This document shows, one piece after another, positions 15,001 through 24,000 of a stretch of DNA of 40,727 nucleotides. Positions within the stretch are counted from its first letter, which is position 1. Each line of letters begins with the position of its first letter. Position numbers and translations under genes: made by a program. Below the pieces are notes generated by a model. The model ran no database searches. It worked only from the letters and a program-made list of their open reading frames with translations, and was not told the DNA's origin. The DNA is from an uncultured Planctomycetaceae bacterium (GTDB lineage Bacteria > Planctomycetota > Planctomycetia > Pirellulales > UBA1268): positions 1-40,727 of the forward strand of contig CAJBCV010000211.1 of NCBI GenBank assembly GCA_903951635.1. The letters are read 5' to 3'.

Positions 15001-18000
15001 GCGCCTTCAACGCCCAGGGCGGTGCGGCGGGCGTGGCCTCGGCGGCCGCCGGATCGGCGTCGTCGGTTCTCATCGGTCGCTCGGAGGTGACCGTCGGCGA
15101 CAGCGCCAAGATCCGCTCGTGGGGCCTCGTGGCCGACAGTTCGGCCTTCGCAGTCGTGATGTCGGCCTCCTCGGTCGTCTCCGTCGAAAACGTCGCGATC
15201 ATGAACAGCCAGGGCCTCGCCGCCGGCACCGGGGTGAAGTCGTCGTTCCTGCGCGACGATGGACGTGCCGGCGTCGACCTCACAAACATCGTCACCATCG
15301 GCAGAAATGTCGAGGTCACGACCGATCTCCTCGACGTCAGCATCGGCACCTCCGCGATCAGTAACGTCAAGAGCGCTGCCGAGACGACGACGATCGGCGG
15401 CGTCTCGCTGGCGTTTGCCACGACCATCACCGCGGTGACCGCCGCGCAGACCGTGACCGTCATGCCGGGTGCGAAGATCTTCGCCATGGGCAACGTCTGG
15501 CTGACGCCCGGCAAGGATGTGGCGAACAACGAGACGCTGACGGCACTTGCCGCCACCGCCAGCGCCCAAGCGCACACCAAGGGGCTCGCGGGCGTCCCCA
15601 CGGCCAAGGCCACCGCCACGGTGACGAGCAACACCACGCTCGACATCGGCGCCGGGGCGACGATCCGTACCGGCGGCGACGTGATGATCGGCGGCTATCC
15701 CGGCACCCCGGCCCCCTTCGCCGACGGAACCGCCACCGGCGACCAGATCGGCGGGCTATTCACGACGGTGGAGAAGGACAGCACGGTCAGCGCCCAGTCT
15801 TCAGCCCGCGTGATCCAGAATGGCACGATCGAGGCGGGGATCTACCACACCCTCAACATCCTCATCCCCGGTGCCCGCAACGTCGCAGCGCAGCCAACGC
15901 GGGCGCTGGCGACCACCGACTCACGGACGATCGTCGACGATCCGGCCACCTCCACCCTCGAGACGTTCGTGTCGCCGGCGTCGTCGGCGGTGAAGCTGTT
16001 CAGCAAATCGCTCGTGGTCAACGCCGACGGCGACACACTCCCGACGAACGACCTGCCGTTCCGGCCGTTCGTGGCGACGTTTACCGACGGCTTCCACGCG
16101 CCAACGGCCATCGACGGCTACGGATTCACCGATCCGACCGTGAAGGACATCTTCAAGTCGGGCGTGACGAGCGACACCGTGGTGGCCATCCAGCTCGAGA
16201 AGCTCACGGCCCGAGGCGGGCAGGTGATCGTCAATGCCACGAGCCTCGAGGGATCGGGCAGGATCACCGCCAACGGTGGCCCGTCGATCACGGTCACCAA
16301 CGAGAGCGCCAATTATCTCATCCTCTCCGACGTCAGCATTCCCAACCGGACGTACGGCGAGATCGTCTTCACGAGCACCGCCCAAGAGGCGCAGAAGCCT
16401 GCCGGGCTCGTTCTCGATCGGCCCCGCCGCAATACCGATCCTCAGATCACGGTCATCAACAGTTTCTCGGGCACCGTCGGCGGACAGTACGGGCCGGCGA
16501 TCATCGTCGTGCCGGGGGCGGCGGCGACGCCGGGAGACACCGGCAGGGGGATCGAGAATCTCGCCGGCGGCGTGATCCTCAACAACAAGATGGGCTCGAT
16601 CGGGCAGGCGGCGGTGATCTACGCGGCGTCGTTCTCGGCCTTCGCCCAAAACGGCGTCTACTCGGTGAGCATCACCGACGGCGGCACCTACTTCGCCGGC
16701 AGCAATCCGATCTCCGACTGGTACCGCGCGATGACCCTGCCCGGGCGCGATGGCTACGGGCAGTTCGACGCCACTGTCGCCGCAAACTATCTCGCCAACA
16801 TCTTCGCGCGGCAGTCGGGTGCGCCAGGCATCACGAACGCCCCCTCGCTCAACACCTTCTTCAATTCCCGTCCCTGGGTCAGTGGCCAAAGTGGCGTGTA
16901 TGTCAACAACCCGGGAAGCCCGACGTTGAGCGCCAACCTCGGAAGCACATCAAGAAGCGAGGGGTTCCGCTATGGGATTTGGCCGAGCTACCCAGGCACC
17001 AATTACTACTCTGACAATTGGGATGCCAAGGCCAAGATGCTCATCCAGGGGAACAACCCCGACAACTCGAACAACATTCCCTGGTATGACCTCACTCTCC
17101 GCAAGTCTTTCGCGGAGATCGCCGGCACGCGGAACTCGCCCACCCCACCGTCCAACACGACTCTTCCCACTCCCGCGACGACCATCGAGGACAAGGCCAA
17201 GCTCGGTATCTCCGCCGGCAAGATCGCGATCACGGCGCACTGGGTAAACATCAACAACTCGCTCGAGTCGGGCAAGGCCGTCGAGCTGAACCTGTCCACG
17301 AACCAGGCCGATCTCGACGGCCTCATGCAACTCGCCCGTGATCTCGCTACCCGGGGTATCGTCCTCGCGACGACGTCATCGGTGTCGAGGGTTCCGAACG
17401 TCATCGCCGCGATCCGGGCGTTGTCAACGGTCACGGCGACGGTGAAGAACGACCTCATCAGCCGGGTCGCTCGGTACCAGTACCTCGGCTATTTCAACGG
17501 CACGCAGACAGCGCGGATCCCACTGGCGTCAGTCGATGCCCTGCGGACGCCCGCCGCCACCTATGCCACTCAGGTGGTCGGCAACCCATCAAGCGCCGGT
17601 ACGACCGTGGTCTATCCGGCGAGCGTCACCCCGCCGTTGTTCAACGAACGGATCGCGACGGTGACGTTCAACCTTGCGACGCAAAAGATCGACGTTGGCG
17701 ACGTCAACGCGATCCCGGGTGGCGGATTCGTCTATCTCAACGGCAGGATCATCAACACCGGACCGGACTTGGGCGGCATGATCAAGTCGGTGGGCGGGGC
17801 GGGCAAGGTGACGATCGCCAATCCGACAACCTATGCCATGTCGGTGGGGAGCATCCGCACCTCGCCGCCCGGCGTGTCGACCGTGCCTACGAGCATCGTC
17901 GCCATCATCGACAAAAACATCACAAACACCGCCCTCGATCAGACGGTCTACACCTTCACCCCGGGCGTCGGTGTGCGCACCTACGTGGGACAGTCGGCGG

Positions 18001-21000
18001 TGAGCTACCAGGACATCATCGGCACCGTCACCCCGACCGTCTCGAGCGGCACGCAGGTCGCCTACACCCCGATGAGGGGGCAACGGTGGGAGTGGACGAT
18101 GCAGGCGAAAATCACCCGGGAGCCCAACGGCTCGGGCTCTCTGACGTCCCGGAGCAGCGAAGGCGGCCGGTACGCACTGGGCGGTGCGGTGGACCTGCAG
18201 GTCACCCCCAACTGGACCTGGGACACCTCGGTCACCAGGGACATCACGGCCCCGTTCAGCTACCAACAGAAAACCGGCGGTTATGCCACCACGCCGTTCG
18301 GCAAGGTGATCACGGACCTCAATGAGACGGCCGACTTCCGGCAGACGATCAGCGGACAATTCGACAAGATCCTGGTCTATCAATGGATGGACCGGCCTGC
18401 CGACACACGCGATTTTACGGGGGCCTCGTGGGACGTTGCTCTGAGCAGGCAAAACTATTACACGTGGAACCATCACGAGGCCCTCTTCCCAACCCGCGGC
18501 ACGATCACCGTCACGTCGTCGGTGAAAGCAAGCCAGCCCTTCGCAGTCTCCTTCGCGACCTCGGAAGGGTTCGTGAACGTCTCCTCGACCGGAACGCTCA
18601 CCCTTGGCCAGATCGTCAGCCCACTGGGCAACACGACAATCTCGCTCCCCTCGAGCACCACGCTCGTCCCCTCCACCGATCCTCTCCGGCCGTTCGCGAT
18701 TGAATCCAGCGCCCTGTCGATCGTCGCGGCCGGTTCCGCGATCGGCTCGGCCGCCGTGCCCCTCGAGGTCAATCTCCCGGAGGGTGTGCCCCTGACGGTC
18801 ACCGCAGGGGTCGGCGGCGTGTTCGTGAATGCCATCGGCGTCGTCACCTTTGGGAACGTTACCGCCGGGTCGGGTGTTTCCGGCGCCTACGGACCGGTGT
18901 CGATCACCGCTTCGCAGGGTCTGCGGTCGGCCCCCAACACCTGGATCGTCGGTCGCACCATCACCCTCTCGAGCGACAACGGCAGCATCGGCACCCCCTC
19001 CTCGGCCGTTCGCGTCTCGCCGCGGGGCACCGTGATCGGCGCCGATTCGCGCACCGTCTCGGCTCCCTCCGTGAAGGCGACTGCTGCGGGGGACGTTGTT
19101 CTGACCACCGACGGTGATCTGTGGGTCGACAGCATCAGCTCGCTCGGCGGCAACGTCGTGGTCAACGCTCCGAATGGTAAAGTGCTGAACCTCAAGAACT
19201 CCACCTCGGCCGACGCGCTGGGCCAGGCCCTCGTCGAGCAGGCCTGGAGCCGGCTCCAGCTCACCGGCGCCGGGGCCGATCAGCGGCTCGCCAAGACGGT
19301 GACCAACTACGAGGAGCAGGTGGGCACGCAGTTCCAGGCCTACCGCCAACTGCTCCGCCACGGGTCGGTGAGCGGTGGTGTCTACACGCTCGCCACCGAC
19401 AAGCTCGACAGCTACCGCCTCCGCGCCAAGCTCGCCCTCGGCCTGCCGTCGGCGGCGACCGACGCCCAGGTCCAGACCTACGCCCGCGGCCTGTATGCCG
19501 ATCTGCTCGGCTTCTTCGACCGCAACTCCAGCACCGCTTACTGGGCCGCCAAGGCGGTCGGACAGGACGCTGCCGCCGAGGCCGCGGTGGCCACGCCCGA
19601 CCGGTCGTGGATGGCGCGGAGCGAGTTCACCGGCGGTAGCGGCAGCCTTGCCTGGACGGCCACCGCCGACCAGCGGACGGCGCTCACGCGCAACGGCGCC
19701 TGGACGCAGGCGGAGCTCCGGGGGGGTGTCAATTTCAGCGCCCTGGCCGGATCGGCCGTGGTCGGCATCGGCATCCCGCCGAGCATCTCTGGCCGCAACG
19801 TGACGATCAACGACGCGACCGTCGTCCCGCAGGCCGCCTCCGGCATCGGCAAGAAGATCGCCGACACCTGGATCACGTTCGACCAGCTCCAGGGGAAAAA
19901 CGGCGCCTCGCTCTCGGACGACGACCGCGCCGCGCTCCTCACGGCGAACGCCCCTGGTGACATTGAGCTGTGGGGGACGCAGTCGATCGCCCCCGTGACG
20001 ACGACCGGCACGGCCTCTTCCGGCAGCACCACCGTCGTCGTGGCCTCCGTCGCGAATCTCGTCGTCGGCATGCCGGTGTCGGGAAGCGGTATCCAGGCGG
20101 GCACGCGGATCCAGAGCATCGCCGCGACCACGAAGATGCTCACGCTCACCCGCTCGGTCACCCAGGGATTCTGGAACGCAAGCCTCTCGTTCGCCCGCAC
20201 GGCCGATGTCCAGATCAGGTTCCGCGATGGCCAGCCGGTCGTGCCGCTCGGTGTCACCCCCACGAGGCTCAAGCTGCCGCAAAACGCCCCCCTGTTCGTG
20301 AACGCACTCGGGGCGGTGTCGGTCAATGCGGTCGGATCGATCTACCTGCAGGGTACGGGCGACAATCTCACGATCGGCACGATCAGAGCCACGTCGCCTT
20401 CGAGCGTGGTCGACATCACCGCCCCTGGCAGCATCCTCGCGGGAAGTTCGAGCCCGGCGATCCAGACCGCCGGCAATCTCCTCCTCCTCGCCGGAAACGG
20501 CTCGATCGGCACGGCGCAGAAGCCGGTGACGCTTGCCGTCGGCGGCACGCTCCTCTCGGCCACTGCGGGCGGGGACGCGTATCTCTGGAGCACCGGAAAC
20601 CTTCTCTACGGGCAGGTCTATGCCGGCGGCACCGCCTCGGTGGCAGCCAACGGCTCGATCGACTATTCGCCCGAGGCCAGCGGTGTCATCAGCGCTGACG
20701 TCGTCGCCCTTTCGGCCGGCACGACGATCGGTGCCAGCGCCCCGGTCAGCATTTCCCTCGGCGACGGGGGCACGTTCAGCGGATCGTCCACGGGGTCGAT
20801 GCGGATCGTGGGCACCGCCCGCGACGACGTTTTCCAAACCGGCTCGGTGACGTCGACCGCCGGCGGCATCGACCTCGTCTCGACCGGCGATGCCGCGCTC
20901 GGGAGCCTGACGGCGAACCAAGGCTTGGTGAAGGTAACCGCCGCCGGGGCGATCGTACCGGCCGCCACGGGCACCAACATCCGCGCGCTGAGCGCCGACC

Positions 21001-24000
21001 TCCGCGCCCAGACCGGGATCGGGGCATTCGCCACCGACGGCACCCCCACCGGCTTCGTCCGCGGGATCGTCACCGGCGCGACGACGGCCGCGACGGCCAC
21101 CGGGGCCATCGCCCTGCAGCAGGATTCGGGCGACCTCCGCGTCGGCGGCATCGTCTCCCCCGGCAACCTCTTCCTCACCGCCGCCGGCGGCTCGATCGTG
21201 AGCGCCGTCGGCGGCACGTCCAACGTCATCGAATCGGGGAACCTGTTCCTTGCCGCCAGCGGCAGCATCGGCCTGCGGGAGCAGGACCTCGTTGTCGATC
21301 TCGCGGAAGGTGCCGCGCTCTCGGCCACCGCCGGCAGCGGCGTTCAGCTAACAGAGTCGAGCGGCGGGTTGACCGTCGAGCAGATTGCGACAACCTCTGG
21401 CGGCGTTCGCCTCACCGTCCCCACTGGCAGCCTCTCGCTGCCGGCTGGAAAGAGCCTCGCCGCCACCAGCGGGCCCGTCCTCCTCCAGGTGCGTGGCGAC
21501 GTAGCGCTCGCGCCGACGAGCACCGCGCGGGCCGCCAACTGGTTCGCGATCGTCGGCAACTACGGTAAGACCGGCGCCGGTCCCGATTCGGTGGTCAGCA
21601 CGACCAAGTCCGACGGCACGTCGGTGATCGCCGCCCCCTACACCTCGATCGGCCGCTTCGCACCGACCGGACAGGGAGCCGCGACGGCCGCCGATCCGGG
21701 CTACTCCGACGCTGGCAAGACGACGCTCGCCACGCTCGGCAAGGCCGCCGGGGCCCTCGCCGGCCCGATCGCCAGCGACGGCCGCGGGAATGTCTTCTTC
21801 TTCGATCCGGCCACCAATGCTCTCAAGGAGCTCGACTGGACCGGCTCGGTCCGCACGCTCGTCTCCTCCGGGCTCAACGGCGCCTTGGGCCTGGCGGTCG
21901 ATCGCTCGGGCAACGTCGTCATTGCCGACCGCAACACCCTGCCGGTCGTCGTCGCCGACAGTTCCTTCGAGAGCCCGGCCGTGAGGACTTCCACCGGCGT
22001 GGCGTCGTTCCAAGTTGCCCCGACCGGCTCGCCCTGGACGTTCACCGCCCAATCGGGCACCAACGGATCTGGGCTCACCGGCAACGCCACGACGCTGACC
22101 TCGAGGAATCCAAACGCCCCGGCCGGCTCGCAGGTCGCCTTCCTCCAGGGCACGGGCCGGATCAGCCAGTCGATCACGCTCGAAGCGGGGAGCTACACGC
22201 TCTCCCTCTCGGCGGCCCAGCGCCTTGTGTCAGCGGCGAACACGCAGTCGATCGACGTGTTCGTCAACGGCGTTTCCCGCGGCACGCTCCGTCCCCTCAA
22301 CCAAAACTACGCCACGCTCACCACGCCGACCTTCACGGTCGCCAAGGGAACCCACACGGTCGAGCTGCGGGGCGTGGCCACCACCGACCAGATGGCTTTC
22401 ATCGATAGCGTGGCGATCACCTCGGCCCAGTCATCGGCGATCAAGCAGTGGAACGCCATCACCGGCGCCCTCTCCACGGTCGTGACCACGAGTGCCGATC
22501 CGGCCGGCGTCGCCGTCGACCCCTCCGGCAACGTCTTCTTCTCCGACGGCCCGGCCGTGAAGAAATGGGACGCGGCCACTGGCGGCGTCTCGACGCTGTT
22601 CACCGGCACCGCTCCAAAGGGCCTTGCCACCGACGCCTCGGGCAATCTCTACGCCGTCGATGCGGGCGCCGGCACCGTGCGGAAGTGGACGGCATCCCAG
22701 AACGCCGTCACGACGATCAGCGCCTTCAGCGGTCTCTCGGCGGCACAGGGGATCGCCGTCGATGCCGCAGGCGATATCTACGTCGCCGACACCGGCAACC
22801 ACCGGATCCAAAAGTGGGACGGCTCCACAAGCACCGTGACGACGCTCGTCTCCACCGGCCTCTCGAGCCCCACGGCCCTCGCCCTCGACACGCAAGGCAA
22901 CCTGTTCACGATCAACTCTGGCGCCTCGTCGAGCACGGTCGACGCCTTCCAGCCCTGGGCCGACGTCCCGACAGCCCTCATCGGCCAGCTCTCCGCAGCC
23001 GGCACCGATTCGCTCCCTGCCGTCATCCCCTCGTCGCAGCCCCTCTACGGGGCGTTCGTCCCCACGAGCAACCAGCCGTGGCTGCGAGTGACGAGCACGA
23101 CCGATGGCGCCGTTCGCTATGCCTTCGATGCCGCCCCCTCGGCTCAAGCCCGCACCGGCCAACTCACGATCCTCGGCCGGCAGGTGACGGTCAGCCAGGC
23201 AGCGGGCTTGAGTGCTTCGACGATCACCGCCTCCCCGACGATCAGCTACGGCCAGAGTGGCGCCGTCACCGTCCGGGTGACCTCCACCTATGCCGAGCCG
23301 ACCGGCTCGGTCGATCTGGTCGTCGACGGCAGCACGACGCTTCCCGGCACGCTTGTCGCCGGCTCGGCCACCACGGCCAACGGCGTCACGACCTACTCGG
23401 CCACCGCCACGATCGCCGTGCCGGGGCTGACCGCCGGCGACCATGCCCTCGTCGCCAATTACTCGAGCCAGGCGACCTTCGCGGGGAGCACGGCGCTGGG
23501 TTCGATCCGGGTCGACAAAGCGATCGCCGTGGCGACGATCGCCTCCTCGAAGGCGTCGTCAACCTACGGCGAAGCGGTCACCATCACCGCCACGGTGCCG
23601 GCTATCGGCGGCGGTGTGATTCCGACCGGCACAATCCTCATCCAAGACGGCGGCACGACGATCGCCACCGGCACGCTCACCAGCGGATCGTTCACGTTCA
23701 CAAGCCCCGCCCTCCTCGGCGGCTCGCACTCCCTCACCGCCGTCTATGCCGGCGACTCCAACCACCTCGCTGCCACGAGCACCGCAATCACACAGACGGT
23801 TGCCAAGAGGACTGCCGTCCCGGCACTTGTCCGGTCGGCCGGTGTGACCCCGTCGACCTACGGCAGCAACGTCACCTTCACAGCCACGCTCACACCGGCC
23901 GTCGTCGGCGTACCGGTGACCGGCACCGTTCAGTTCTACGACGGCTCGAGCCCGATCGGCGCTCCGCAGACTCTCTCCAACAGCACCGCCACGCTCACGA

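Larger units (their letters stand above)
2640..15660 (+). repeat. Alternating beta-strand repeat array in the giant protein
   Basis: Units of about 60-75 residues recur dozens of times. Each has a strand pair of the type GxxxVxAxxxAxI, then a Gly/Ala/Ser-rich hydrophobic stretch, then a SVxVNxIxNTVxAxI strand. Two variants of the last strand, one with GSVGVN and one with GVAIGxN, tend to alternate. The pattern predicts a long repetitive beta solenoid. It is interrupted by a charged segment (3430-3930), a module with WYEYVGLTDISLDL and EDRWTDLG strands (4150-4290), a Pro/Ser/Gly/Gln-rich linker (5210-5490) and the modules listed separately. Repeats become degenerate after about 14160. Confidence 0.85.

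Noticed and set aside
17589-20921. Open minus-strand frame of 1,110 codons antisense to the giant gene
   Set aside because: It is Arg/Gly/Asp-rich with no recognisable domain, and mirrors the strong third-position GC bias of the plus-strand gene. It is a shadow frame.
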